The position numbers and the translations under genes were made by a program. This document shows, piece by piece, positions 24,019-37,426 of a stretch of 64,000 bases of DNA. This stretch comes from Icerya purchasi (lineage: Eukaryota > Arthropoda > Insecta > Hemiptera > Monophlebidae). The notes under the pieces are model-generated. The model saw nothing but the letters and a program-made list of their open reading frames with translations, was not told the origin of the DNA and did not search any database. The stretch spans positions 248,257,440 to 248,321,439 of the forward strand of contig CM077116.1 in assembly GCA_039619475.1 (NCBI GenBank), read 5' to 3'. Position 1 is the first letter of the stretch. Each line of letters starts with the position of its first letter.

Positions 24019-24657
24019 ATCCAGGTACCTTTTCCGTTATTTTACCTTCCTTCACCAGTCTGGCTCGGTATATTGTTAAAATTACATCAGAAACTTATAT
24101 TTCATAATTTAGTTACCATAAGCCTATTGTATCTTATATAGAATCCAATGAAAACATTAATAAAGCAAATGCATTCATTTTTTCTTTTTTTTTCTTTTAC
24201 AAAACAGGGCAGAAATAAAACTTCATAGACATGTTTATAAGAACCACAGATCTCTCCATTTGGTTCTTACTCTTGGTAAATTTGATACTAATACTATGAC
24301 CTTAAATCGAGGTTAGTGAAAATGCCTTTGAAATTTCACTTCTGCCCTATGCCCTGAAGTATAGAGATTTTTTTTCATTACTTCTTTTTCATATTAATAA
24401 TTTTTTTGCATTAAATGTATTGAAAAAAATATATATAATTTACTAAAATAGATTTCAACTCATTAAGAGATTTCAATTCACTCGAATTTGAGTTGAATTT
24501 TTATTCTCAATTAAATGTAAACTTTTTAATTTTTTAAAGTCTAAAGCATCATTCACCGGGTTCCTATTTACTTATTCTTTGTTACTCTTATTGTATTATT
24601 GTTATATCGTTGTTCCATGTTGTAAATTGATTAATTTCTCTATGCTGCTGTAAACAT

Positions 24658-27240
24658 GGATATTAGTAAATTTTTGACCAAGCCAAAGAGACCATGTTTA
24701 GAAAATAACGATATGACACTATTGCAGTAAGTACTTTAGTATTTCATTTTTGTATTTTAAAATCGATCACTGTGTTTACCCTTCTTCACTGTAAGCTCGC
24801 AACAAAACGAAAATTTAAAAAATAATATTAATTGTCCTAAAATTCTAAACCAATATCGATCTAGCTTTAAGCAAGTTGTTCCAGAATTTTGTTCAAATGA
24901 AACTTCTGCATTTTAGAAAATGGTGATTAAAAAGAAAGAAAATTTTACTTGGAATTTGATCAAAGAAAAATATTGAATTTTTGCATGAAACATGCAAATT
25001 TTTTACGGGTTAAATTTCTTTCGTTATATATTCAAGACAGTATCTTTTCTGACTTTTAATGAGTACCTACCTGGCCGAAATTTTAGATAATGTACCTTTC
25101 AATAGCTTTGAAACAAACTATTTATTTTATTCATCAATATTCTTTCATTAAAAAATTAAAAATTTGTTTTTAATGTATAGAAAAGTGTTAAATTACTGTG
25201 ATGAAGAAATTTAATTGAAACTAATATTGAAAATCTAATAAAATAAAAATAAAAATTTTCGAAAATAGAAAACTGATATTTAGACCTAATAAGTTTCGAA
25301 ATAATTGTAGGGTTGAGGAACATTACCATTACGTGCCAATTTGTAGAAAAGAAATGTCCTACATTAATATTTTTACAGAAATTTGAATCTGCAGTCATTA
25401 ATGACAGAGGTGGACCTATTAAGTAATACGATTAAGCCTATCGATCTAGCTTTACAGAAATCTGCAGTCGCAAATGAGAAAGTTGCACCTGTCATAAATA
25501 TGACTAAGCCCACAGTTTCAGCTTCGCAGAAATCTGCTGGCGCAAGTGCTAAATGTGCTGTAAATACGATTAAGCCTATTGATTCTGCTAAAACTTCAAC
25601 TTTGTTGTCTTCATTAATAGATAGGCCTTGCTTTTAGCATATACATAGGGATGGGAGACACTTCGTTATATGTAAACCCTGTGCATCTCATCCACAGCAT
25701 CTTCAACAATTATCTCTACTGCAGATTAAAAAATTTCATTGATAGCGCAAGCATATGGAGTTAAGTACCGGAATAGAACTGTCATAGCTCATCTACAACG
25801 AGCCGATCATTAGGAAGCAGTTAAGATTTCTCAGTCAGAAATGTTGAATCTGGCTGAAAAGTTCCAGTATAATTGTTTCTAAACAAAATGAGCAATTAGC
25901 TAATAGAATATGAAGTTTAATGCTTCATTAACCTACTGTGATGTGAAAAAGTTAACCATATCAGTGTGGTCTTTCCCTGCCAGATTCGTTACTGCACACA
26001 TAGGAAATGAAGTTTCCTTTAACTCCAACAGAGATGCAACCGACGCGATCAAAAATAATGATTTCCAATATGTAAATCCAGCGTTTCACTTAAAAGCAAT
26101 TCGGTTTATTGTATTCAGTTATTATGAAACTTTTTTCAACGACCTGCTGGAAAATTCACTTACAGTTTCCTATGATATGATGATTCAGTTAACAGATCAC
26201 AAACTGTTAAACTTTATTTATTAGCAAACTGTATTCTGAACAATGGTGGAGTGAAGGAACTGTTTTCGGTTGCTGCAGAAGTGCAAATCTGAGTTGCTGA
26301 AGGCGTATTGGAAGTTATAAAAATGGCATACGATTCCACAATAAATTTTTTAGGTGCATCTCGTTATATCTTGGAAGAAACTTTGTCATTAGTAACAGAT
26401 AGAGTATCGGTAAATGTTGGAAACTAGAATGGGCTAATGGAGTTGTTTAAGAAAGAAAAGGATTCAATAGCTGAATTTGAATTATGCTCTTTTGTCACAT
26501 TTTGATGCGCAGTTTATCAAACTAATTTAGCACGGAGGCGAGTAACTACAGATATACAAGAAGTGAATAACTTGATAAGCCAACTGTTATCGTTATTAGC
26601 TTTCTTACATAAATTGGTTACACTTATGCAAGAATTGAAGTAAATTGAAGAGCAAGAAAAGGTTGAAGTTGTCCATTTTCTTAAATATTTTGAAGTTCAT
26701 TGAGCAGAATTTATGAAAAATCTCTTCAATGCTACTTTATCGAATTGGTTGGCTCTGATTGTATATTTTGCGAAAAATGAGAATTCTGCTAAAGAACGCA
26801 TTAGGTATGATACATTTTTGACGAATGAAGAAAATTTGAAGTTGATAACTTCATTGGCGGATGTCTTGAATGTTTTTAGTCACTATCAAAAAAGTCTGCA
26901 AGCTGATTCGAAAACCACACCCGACGTCCCCAATGTGATCATGTTAGTGAAAAAACAACTAAATAACTCTCATAGTTCCTGTAGTTCTCATATACCTTAT
27001 CGGGGGTAATTGTTTGACTAAATAATAAAAATCATTGAGTAAGATACTTTTCCAAGCCAAAGATGTATGACTGGTATAAACATGTGTTTGAGGAAGCTGA
27101 AGTTAGAAGAAACCCACAAAAAAAATCGTTCGCTTTGACGAGCCTTTCGGGAACACACTTGTGCAAGTACAATAATACTCATTAGAGTGATAACGATACG
27201 TAGCAAAGTATTTAAGAAGAATCGGAATTGGAATTGAATC
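24658..27240 (+). pseudogene. Decayed hAT-type transposase gene with a spliced first exon
   Basis: ATG 24658 opens MDISKFLTKPKRPCLENN and reaches a canonical donor GTAAGT at 24726. The next exon starts after ACAG at 25379, and the phases join cleanly (CA|A). Exon 2 runs to a stop at 25637, but the same frame continues with RDGRHFVICKPCASHPQ, a zinc-finger-like segment with CxxC, as in the N-terminus of KIAA1586/ZBED-type hAT proteins. Later pieces (WSFPARFVTAHIGNEVSF near 25977, ELFSVAAEV, INFLGASRYILEETLSLVTD near 26345, KLITSLADVLNVFSHYQKSL near 26850) follow the order expected of such transposases. At least ten stops or frameshifts make it dead. Exon 2 has an internal repeat of the phrase NTIKPID. 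The C-terminal end is interrupted at 27138 by another element. The family assignment is moderate. Confidence 0.6.
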
Positions 27241-28464
27241 GAAATAATTTTTCCTAGATATTTTATTCACACATCGAATAACTGAATTACCCGATGCGTT
27301 ATGCTATGGGAGCCAAAAAAAGGGAAAAAGCTGCATTAATTTATGCAGACATTTAATTTTTCAATTACTTAACGTTTTTGTTGTATTTTGATGATTATTA
27401 TTGTTCAGCTGCGCATATTTTACTATTTTTATTTATTCATTAGCTATATTATCTTCTATTATTGTTTATTTTTGTATTCATATTTATATTTCGTGATTTC
27501 TATTTGGTAATTTTTGTTCATTTATAGTTTATTTTTTTATTTTTGATTTAGTGCTCTTTGATTCAAAACATAATGTACAATAGACAAACAGACAGATAAA
27601 CATAAATTTTGAAAAATATGGTTTTATATTTTAAGTTAATATCAAAAGGGATTCGACAATTTGTGAAATAATATTTTAATTTATAGTTCAATAATTGAAT
27701 TAACAGTTTGAATAGGTAATAATATGCAATCGGAGAAAAAATAGATTTCTTTCGCATATTGTTGAAAACTTTTGTGTTATGTGAAATACTTAACTAATAG
27801 TAGTATATATTCAGTGTATTCCAAAAAACTAATAAAACAAATGTAATTTGAATGTTAATAATTGTAGACAGTAATAGCGAAAATCACTTTTATTACTGTA
27901 AAACAATAAACTTTTTTTAGTTCGTAGATTTCTTATTTACATCTAGTTTAGGTAAGTGAACTTTATTTAATATTTTTTTAATGTTGCTATAATCAAAAAT
28001 ATTTACAATGTTACATACAGTTATGAAATTTTATTTATTATGTTTTACAATGTTATTAAACGAAATTGTTTTGTTACTTTATTTCTAAAGTTCAGTTTAA
28101 TAAATTTCCTGCATTTTAACGGAAAAATATCTTAATAAAATTGTTAAAAATTTCCTTTATTTACTTAAATTAAAAATCTGGAAGAAAAAATTACATGTAC
28201 TTTGATTTGAAATAAACTAAAAGTTAAAAAGTATAGTGCATAAAATGTAAATAAACAACAAAAAAATGATTTATTATTAAAAAATTAATAAAAAAAAAAG
28301 ATTGTGTATTTTTTATTAAGAAAAGTAAAATAATCATTAATTTTTCAATAAAATTGAAATTTAAAGTGATGAATACTACAAATGATAATCGATTCTTCTT
28401 AAGTACTTTTCGATGCTTTTTGAGTATTTTTGTACTTGCACAAGTGTGTTCCCGAAAGGCTCGT
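27138..28464. mobile_element. Non-autonomous Mutator-like candidate, 1.33 kb with 42-bp inverted repeats
   Basis: The left end CGAGCCTTTCGGGAACACAC... (27139-27180) is repeated in inverse orientation at 28422-28463 with one mismatch in 42 bases. Weaker similarity continues inward for about 35 more bases (AAGAAGAATCG on both sides). The element is bounded by a 9-bp direct repeat TTCGCTTTG (27129-27137 and 28465-28473). A 9-bp duplication and long inverted repeats fit Mutator-like elements. The interior is extremely AT-rich without a transposase ORF. It sits inside the C-terminal part of the decayed hAT gene. Confidence 0.7.
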
Positions 28465-28474
28465 TTCGCTTTGA

Positions 28475-28902
28475 CCTGTGAATAGTTCCTCATGTTAGTT
28501 ACAGTGTTACACAACCCACATACTGAAATTACGATTTTAATTTCTGTTGTATAATTTATAATTACATAATTTTAATTCTAATTGATACATACTCTCTACC
28601 TAATGAAATTTTGTTATTACTTTTGCTAAAGTTCATTTTTATTTCCGTAAGATTTATAAGTGAGTAACTAAATTGTAATTTTTTTTTTTTTTTTTATGAA
28701 GAAAAAATAAATTTTCGAAGTACTGTTATTTTTTGGAACTACCCAAATTTTTTTGAAGCTGCCCAACAAATTGTTTACTGCTCAAACTGGACAATACTGC
28801 CTATTAAAATAATCCATGATTTAACATCCTAAACATGAAACCAAAACAATAAATAACGCATTATTCAAACATTTTATTACAGAAATATTGTATTAGGTGA
28901 GA

Positions 28903-28941
<39 letters not shown>

Positions 28942-30450
28942 TGATAAAATATACTCTAAATGCAAAAATTTTAAAACTAAACAAAGTATTTGCTATATAA
29001 TAATTTCTTCTAAATGAAACGATCATAAAATAGGGAACACATAGTGATAAATTTATTGTTTGTATTTATATTTTAAAAAATATGCAGTTTACAATAATAT
29101 TCAATTTTTATTCGCTGACTATAGTTTCAATATTTCATTTTTCATTACTTTCATACATTTCATTTATGTCTTATTCCTTATGCAAATAATGTATTTTCCA
29201 AGTAACGCTTTAAATAAATTATTTTATAAATATAGCGTCATCTAAAGTGATTTTTTTAATTCCATATACTTTTATGTTGCAATTAGTTAATTCTCTTCAT
29301 ACCGGTGTTTCTTTTTGGTTACAAATAAAAAATATTTTTTATTTTGTGGTTCAAATCATTAAGATTACAAAGAATCAATTTGTATTCAAATGTTTTTTTG
29401 CTGGACTATGAAAAGGTGTGATGTTAGATTAATTAATTTGTGAAATAAGCATATCTATAGCGATGTCAAATGGATAAAAAACGTTTTCCTGTAATCACGA
29501 TTGCTATGCTGTGAGGTGATTATTTTAAAAGTCTATACCACTATATATTTATCATTGTATGAATTATTATTACTTCCTTTACTTAGTTATGCATTCTATT
29601 CTCATAGCATTTTAAACACAACTACATCACATTTCAGTCTGAAATATAATTATTTATGTAAAAATCTGAAAACATAAATAAAATTAATATTATAATTTCA
29701 TTGACATTAATTTATATATAGTTATTATCCAATTGTATCACAAGAAATTACTATAATACGCAATATACATCCGGATTGTTTATTTACATTTACTTATTAA
29801 AAATGATATTACAATTTAATGCAAAATGTAATTTTTTCATATTCCTAAATGTTAAATTATGTAATACACGCAAAAAATTTGTTACAATTACGATAACAAA
29901 TAACGTACAATATTTTAAAATTATTGCAAAGTATTCAATTTTCAAATAATAAAATATACTGTTTATTTCCATTTTATTTTTCGCTTTAATTTCATGTCGA
30001 GGTAGTTTATATGTTTGTTTCCTTTCATGGCGGTAATATGTATACTGTGTAGTGTATACTCCTATATAAAAATTCTATAAAAGAAAAAATCTTTAATAAT
30101 CCAAATTCAATCTTGATATTCATCTATAAATGAAATTTTAATTTATACATTGATCATAATTTAATAAATATAAATTTAAATATTTGTTTTTTTTATGTTC
30201 ATATTAATTTTCGTTTTTATTTTATTACACAAATGTAAATGTAGAAACCAAATTTTTTAAACTAAACTGCAATAAAATACAATTGATACTTAAATAAATT
30301 ATATATTGAATTTACAATTTTTTGTAATAATTTAAATAAAAATTAAATTATCTAAAAACACGTTATTTAAAAAAAGGCATGGTTATAGATTCCATTTATT
30401 TTGATCTATGGGAATGACCTCCATTTTTTATTATACAAAAAAGCAATCGT
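28475..30450. other. Very AT-rich intergenic spacer
   Basis: I see no gene or recognisable transposon protein. The stretch contains poly(T) and poly(A) runs and an (AT)n tract at about 28905-28935. Open frames here are short, low-complexity and rich in Phe, Ile, Tyr and Asn, as expected by chance at this base composition. Confidence 0.6.
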
Positions 30451-30610
30451 TCTTTGTATTGCGGCGTCCCTGCATTCGTTTAATTTCGTTGTTGTCCGTG
30501 TGAACGTGTTTGTGGTTTCGTTCATTGTTTCTTGCATTTCCTTTAAGTTAAGTTTTTATTTTTCATTTTTACATTTTAATTTAATATTTAATTGAATTTT
30601 TATCCTAAAG

Positions 30611-30943
30611 ATGGCAGATACAGTACAAAAATCAAAGTAAGTATATTAATTTAACTCAGTAATTAAAAGATTGAAGTGATGTGGTAAGTACGCCACGCGC
30701 GGCTATAAAAATGGCGGACTTGCATTGTCTGAACAACCGTGAATACGGGTTATAATTTTTTTGTAATTATATTTTATTTAAATTAATTGACTATATTCCT
30801 GTTTAACTGACAGACATTTACTTTCAGCTCATTTTATATTTCGATTAAATTTATTATTTTCTAAATTTTGTACACCGTTAAATGCTGTAGGCACATCGGT
30901 TGCACGGTGTGTTTGATGTCTTCCAAGTAAATATAAATATATC

Positions 30944-30984
<41 letters not shown>

Positions 30985-32852
30985 TATGTACAGTTTAACA
31001 AAAAAAATGTTAGAAACAGTGAATTGGAAGTTAATGGAGAAAGTGAAAGTTGGTTGAGTGTAATCGTTTATTTGAAATATATATACTTCACTGCAATGAG
31101 GTCATTGTATAGTTTCAATTTGGGAATCTGTCATAGTTCCACTAAAGTGTGTAAAAGTGTTGTCGGGTTTTTAAAAGTTTTTTTTTTGAAGTATGACAAT
31201 TACTAAAAAGCTCGATTCGATTACGTTTTATAAAATACACGGGCGAGCGCGTGTGCGCGCGCGCGTGATGGACTATTTTGTTTTCCGCTTTATCTGAAAG
31301 TTTTAAACTCCGATATAATTGGTTAAGTATTTTAATTCATCATTCATGTTTTAATACATTTCATATAATTTATAATTGCGAAGAAATCCATAACTAAACG
31401 AAAATTGTTTCTTTGGATTTTTGCCGGGAATTTTTTAGGCAGTATTGCTGTTGAATGGTAACCGTTTGAGGGTGGATTATGAGTTGGTTTCGGAGACAAA
31501 TTTAATTAAAATTCAATTAAATTTAATACATTTTTAAAGAAATTATAACTTGAAAGAATTGATTGTTTTTATTGAAATTTGTTCAAATCACTTCCACTTC
31601 GTTTGTTTTTTTTTTGTTTTTTTTTTGTACATTTCATGTAATTGGCTAAAATTTTATAAATTCTAAAAACACGATTTTATTTTGATATACATATTAATGA
31701 TTAGTTTCACGACGCTGTAGTTTATTTGTAGTATGCCGGTTCTATAATTAAAAAACAGGTTTTAATTCGTGTAATATTTTTTCTACAAAATTTTTTATTT
31801 AATATGAAAATTTTAATCCAAAATAAATTTTTTGACATACTGCATATTAAAATTGTGAATAGACGATACGAATTACATGCATATTGAAGGATAATATTTT
31901 TATTGATGGTGAACCGGTATATAATGTTACGAAATACACAATATTAGTTCTGGGCTAATCATGAATAGAATTCTACATGTTTAAAATTGCTTTCCCGTGC
32001 GATGTTATTGCTTTTACAAGAAGGAATTGTAGGGAGGTCTTAATGAACATTATTTTCGTTATTAACAAGGAAACAATTTCTGTTTTTAAGCAAGTAAAGC
32101 ACAAAGTACATAAGTATCGTAATCGGCAAGTAACCAGGTGAGTGTTATATTTCGTGTTTTTGATCTACATGAAATAATAAAATTAACGGACCATCATGAA
32201 TAACGGAAATAATCATTGCTTGTGTTTTGAATTTTTTTTAGATTAAGGTGCAATCAGTTTTTTTTTTTATTGATATAAATTATGTGAATGTTTAGTGACG
32301 CAGTAAAGTCACCGGAAAAAGTAGAAAAACCTGTTGCCGAAGTTGTTAAAGATGGCGTTCAAAATGGTAGTTCGGTGAAAGATGATGATAAACCAGAAAA
32401 GGATCTTGAAGAAGTTAAAGAAAGCGCGTCCGAAGATGAAGAATCAGTCGAAAATGGTGATGTTAAAGAAAACGGTGCGAAAGATTCTGAATCTGCGGGA
32501 GGTATATGCGGTTATTTTATTTATTTATTTTTTTTTCTTTTCCTTGTCTAATTCACGTTCTTCTCTAGTAATAGTATCTTGGATATCATCTCCCTGTTCC
32601 GGAGTATGTTTCAACGTGAAATTATAACCTCTATATATGTGTACGCTTGTATGTGTATAGCAAGACTTGTCGATGAAGGTGTTAGTTTATTTTGCAGATG
32701 TGTGTGGGCTTAAGCGAAAATCTGACGTTTCCGCTGATACTACAGATGTAATTGAAAAACCGGAAAAAAAGAAGAAGTTAGAGGATGACGGTGTTGATAC
32801 AGCAGCTGCTACAGAAGTTGCATCGAACGGAGATGCTGAAGCAAAAGCATAA
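30611..32852 (+). CDS. Small acidic nuclear protein, prothymosin-alpha-like (three exons)
   Basis: Exons 30611-30636, 32296-32501 and 32698-32852 join in frame (phases 2 and 1) to 387 bases, or 128 residues plus stop. Donors are GTAAGT and GTATAT; acceptors are GTTTAG and TTGCAG. The protein starts MADTVQKSNDAVKSPEK. Its middle is dominated by Glu, Asp, Lys and Ser (DLEEVKESASEDEESVENGD), and it ends in GLKRKSDV, EKPEKKKKLEDDG and a small Ala/Glu/Gly tail. No hydrophobic core, signal peptide or enzyme motif is visible. Short length, an MSD/MAD-type start, an acidic disordered centre and a basic KKxKL-type cluster before the end resemble prothymosin-alpha and parathymosin, histone-binding nuclear proteins. 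That similarity is compositional, so the name is tentative, but the exon structure is convincing. Intron 1 is 1659 bp and intron 2 is 196 bp. Confidence 0.75.
30940..30981. repeat. (AT)n microsatellite
   Basis: A TGTGTGTAT stretch followed by about 15 AT units, within the first intron of the acidic-protein gene. A second low-complexity tract, (GC)n GTGTGCGCGCGCGCG, lies near 31245-31266 in the same intron. Confidence 0.85.
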
Positions 32853-33093
32853 ATTATAATTCTGTAAAAATCCTTTCTTTTTGACAAGTATATCTAAGAA
32901 CGAATCTTTTTTTTTTTTTTTTTTTTAAATATTAGACATATTTTGGGAATTTTGTCTACAAGGTTTAGGAATTTTTCATGTGTTTTTGTTTATAATAATG
33001 CTACACAAAGGAAATATGCCGTATAAACTATGCATATTTATGTATACCGTATTTTTTATCGAATATATTCACACAATGTTTTCCTCTTAGAGC

Positions 33094-33099
33094 AATAAA
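33094..33099 (+). terminator. Candidate poly(A) signal of the acidic-protein gene
   Basis: This is the first AATAAA downstream of the stop codon (about 240 bases). Further AATAAA copies at 33273-33278 and 33678-33683 could give longer 3' ends. Confidence 0.45.
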
Positions 33100-35306
33100 T
33101 GTCTGTAATAATAATTTAAAATACTTTCCATTGTGCGAAACAGTTATATATTATTTTAAGTTCTCTATAGGTATATATTTTCTAATGTAGTTTTCCGTAA
33201 AAATCAAATTGTATAATAGTTGCAGGTTTTCATTACAGATTCTCACTACTTTTATATCACTTTCAGATTTTAAATAAACGATTTCACTTACCGACTTTTT
33301 TTGTTTTTGTTTTGTATTTTTTAATCAACTGGATGATAACTACGTAGGCTACTCTACACCACTGTCGTCACCATTACTGTTATAGTGTGCTATTAGTATA
33401 CAAAAAGTGCTACACAATCCGTTTTTTATCGAATTAAAATTAACAGGTAGTGTTTCACATAAACAATCGTTATTTATTTTACATAACGATATAATATTCC
33501 TTAGATGCGCTTGAAGTGATTGTGTAATGTCATTTTATCGTATGAATCGGATTATTTTTTATATATTATATATATTTAATGTGCTTTTATATGTAACGAA
33601 GAAGTTTAAATTATAATAAGCTGATAAATAGTCAAAACTGCTTTTTAATATTAATTTTACTTTTATATATATATATAAATAAAGAACAACCTGGTTTTAA
33701 GTATTTAACGTCAATGCTGGAATATAATACAGTAAACTGGAGCTGTCCAAGAAGAAGATAACGCATCATTTTACATTTTTTTAACATCAATCATTGTTTA
33801 TTGCAGTGTCCGACCGAAAGTGTTTTTCGGCTGAGAAAACACGGAATTTTAGATTTTTTATTATTAAAAATGGCGTTTGTTGGACTATATAGTTCATAAA
33901 ATATCGAAAGTTATTACAAAAAAAAAAATCTGTATTAAATACACAACAATTTGTAATTATATTTATTTTTAGTAACCGAAATACTTTTTTTATGGAAAAA
34001 GTAAAAATAAAACAAAAACCAGCAGAAGATTAAAAATCGAGATGATAATTGTAAGTGTTTAAGACTTTATCCCAGAATTAGTACGTACATAAAAGTTACT
34101 AAGGACAATGCCGTGTACACTAATAAAATTAATAATTCTCTTCTTCCTTTTTATTAAGTAGAGCCATTTGATGTATGCAGCATAGATGTATTAATAGTAA
34201 ATTTCATTTAAAAAGAAAAAGGAAAAAATGATCTAATAAATTTTTCATATCGCGTGTTTTACTTTTACTTAATAAATGGATTTTAAAAGCATGTAAATAT
34301 CTTAATTTCTTATAAGTGTGTAACGTAATAGTTCTCGTGGTAAGGAAATGAAAAACCACAGTAACAAAATATTATTCGGAAAGATGAATATTAAGCCGTT
34401 CGAAAAAATTAATAAATACTTTTTTCATCGCATGTAGTATGGACTATTAAATCCATTGATTTTATGTTAATATCAAACAATTACTTCCAGCAATAACAAA
34501 AATAAAATGAACTTTGTTTACAAATACGGCTGCAGGAGTTTATTGGAGTGTATTTTTTGGTTTGATGCCAAAAAATAGAGAAATATTTCTCAATTAAAAC
34601 TAAATAAGCGCCGGAAAGTGCGAAGTTCGGTCGGACACTTTATATTAACATAGTTTACGGGGGAAAAAATAACCGTATAATATAATTTGTTTTATGTACA
34701 TACGTCTGTAACTTCAAAGAGTTTGAGGAATTCATAATACGCAAAACTTCTGGTAAATGGTGGTACAATCAACAAATCTATTTAAGTGTAGTTAGGAATT
34801 ATTTCGAACAAGGTTAATGTACATTCTCTAGGCGAAAAGAAATTCTGGACCTTTTTTGGTGATGTGCAGAAATACGTGATTGATCACACTGTTCTAGAGA
34901 TGTTGAATGAATGCGTGGCAAGCTGCCAGGTAAACTTCGTCATTCCCTATTGCTCTGCCCGTTCTTGTTGTTTTTTTTTTTTTTTTTTTTTTTTTTTTGG
35001 TATTCAGTAAAAGGAAAATTGTTGATTTTCTAATGTAACTGTTAAAGATATAACCTCATTACGGTTTCTAAAACGAATTTAAAATGTATAATTCTTAACG
35101 GAAAGGTTGTACATGCAGACAGTAATTTATCCGATTTTGTAAGTCTAAGAGCCATCCTTAACTGTAGCTAACTATCAAAATTGAAAAGGGAAGCGCGCAA
35201 TGTATATTTGAAGAAAATACATTTAGTGTGGTTGCTTTTCGTACAAAATTCGATGAAATTTTCAATACATTTTTTTTGTAATGAATTGTAGTTCGTGCAT
35301 GGTGTG

Positions 35307-35489
<183 letters not shown>

Positions 35490-37360
35490 GAGCTTAAAAA
35501 ATACATTATTTTGCGAAATTGTAGTGAAATGATTTTAACATTGATGTAGAATATCGATATTAATAATAAATTTAGTTTAGTTTGTATGTGTTTATTACAA
35601 GTGGTGTATGTGTAATATTCGACAATAACTATTGTGATTTCTTACAGCGCCTTATTAACGAATTATTCGATACCTACATATTCGATCATTACATACTGAG
35701 TAAATGAGTGCTTCTGTAGAAATTACGCTGTATTTCTTTAATCAGTACTAGTCTGACAATTGTGTAACATTGTAGTGTATATTTAGATATATAAAGTTGC
35801 ACTGCTTGACATGTTAAAGTTATGTATAATTTAGCGTAAAAGTAATTTATCAAATTCAGTGGTGCCGGGTTTTCAGTTGTAATAGTGGTTGTAATATGTT
35901 TTCTTACGGAATAATTTTATTATTAGAACGCATCATTTTAACGCACTATCACTTTATAATTAACTCACAGGTTTATATCGTGAAACCACGGCGGATATAG
36001 TTATGCACCTGTTATTGTACAATTATGTGAATTAATTATAGATAAGGACGTGATCGATAACTAATAAATATGCAGGAAATAACGATACTTTTAGCAACAG
36101 ATCGGACACACTAATCAATTAGTTTACAACAAATAAAATTTCGATTGTTTCTCATTTAGAGTTCAAGGAATATATAAATCTTATGTAGTGACGCGGAGGT
36201 GGTAACTAAAATATATTCGCATTTAAAGTTATTGTATTCTTTGATGGCGCATTACGTGCGCCCCATGTGTAAAATACATTCATGATTTTGTACTTAAATT
36301 GTTTTATACGATATTTTCAGGTTTTCTGAAGAGCGGGAGTAGGGTGGTTGTTATGCGATGTTAAAGGAAAAGCGGTTCGCTAGGGATAGATAATTTCTTA
36401 TTTTGCAGGTTAATTGTTTGAAAGTTTAAAAGCAGGTATTATTGTGCGAACGCTGGAATTCCGATTTGTGTCGATCGAGTCGTAGACTGGTATGGGAAGC
36501 CTGAAATTTCGAGAGTTGAATTTCCCATGTTTAGGTAAGTTTTTTTGATAATCGTTCAAGACATTTTTATTTTATAGTAAACAAATTTGAATATCAGCCT
36601 GTATCGAGTCTCTTGTGTCCGGTATGTTTTTCAAGTGTCCTATTTGTTTTCTGTTTTTCCTGTGTTTTCTCTTCTCTGATCCTGTACAATTTTATGTATT
36701 TTATGAATTGTGTGAGTGCGAACAACAACAACGTGTATTTACACAGGTAATGTGTAGTACCAATTTCAGCTGGCAACTTGGCGACACTAATAACACTCGA
36801 TTGCAGAAACGTAAGTTAATTTGGATTTCGATATCCTCTACTTCTTTCTATGTTGAATGTAAGTTAGCTTTTCCGTTATCAGCTGTGTATTTACATGAAA
36901 TTTTGTGTTACTAGGTTCATCGTCGAGATATTCAAATTTTTTTAAGAAAACAACACTTCGTTGGTAATGAGTTATTCGTTTCTCGGTGTTGTTATGATAA
37001 TCTATTCTAAGAAATGTATTCGGATGTTAAATTAATTTTAGTGTAACTTACCGTTTTATAGCGCATTCTTATTTTTCGTGCGACTAAAAATTCATATCAC
37101 GTAATTTCTTCTTTTACTGACTTTGATTTTTGTTAGGTGTTTTAATGAAGCTTAAAATGTTCAAAGTACGTGCGCCAATCATGTAATTTAATTTTTTTAC
37201 ATTAAATATTTAAAATATTCGTAATAACAGATGATTTTGAGCTCATGTACGCGTGTATGCTATTTTTTTTTTTAGTTTAGTGTGATGCGTCGGTTTGTAT
37301 AAAGAATGATCGCATAAATTAATTCTCGCCAGGTTCTGTTGTGTGTGTAAATGCCGCATA

Positions 37361-37426
37361 TATGTATGTATATATATATATATATGTATATGTATATATA
37401 TATACATGTATACATATATACATATA
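37361..37426. repeat. AT-rich compound microsatellite
   Basis: Alternating (TA)n with GTATATGTATATATATATAC and CATGTATACATATATACATA segments. The tract is partly palindromic. Confidence 0.85.

Noticed and set aside
36493..36536. First coding exon (MGSLKFRELNFPCL) ending at a GTAAGT donor
   Set aside because: No downstream exon could be joined in frame. Joining to the acceptor near 38039 gives a stop after two codons.
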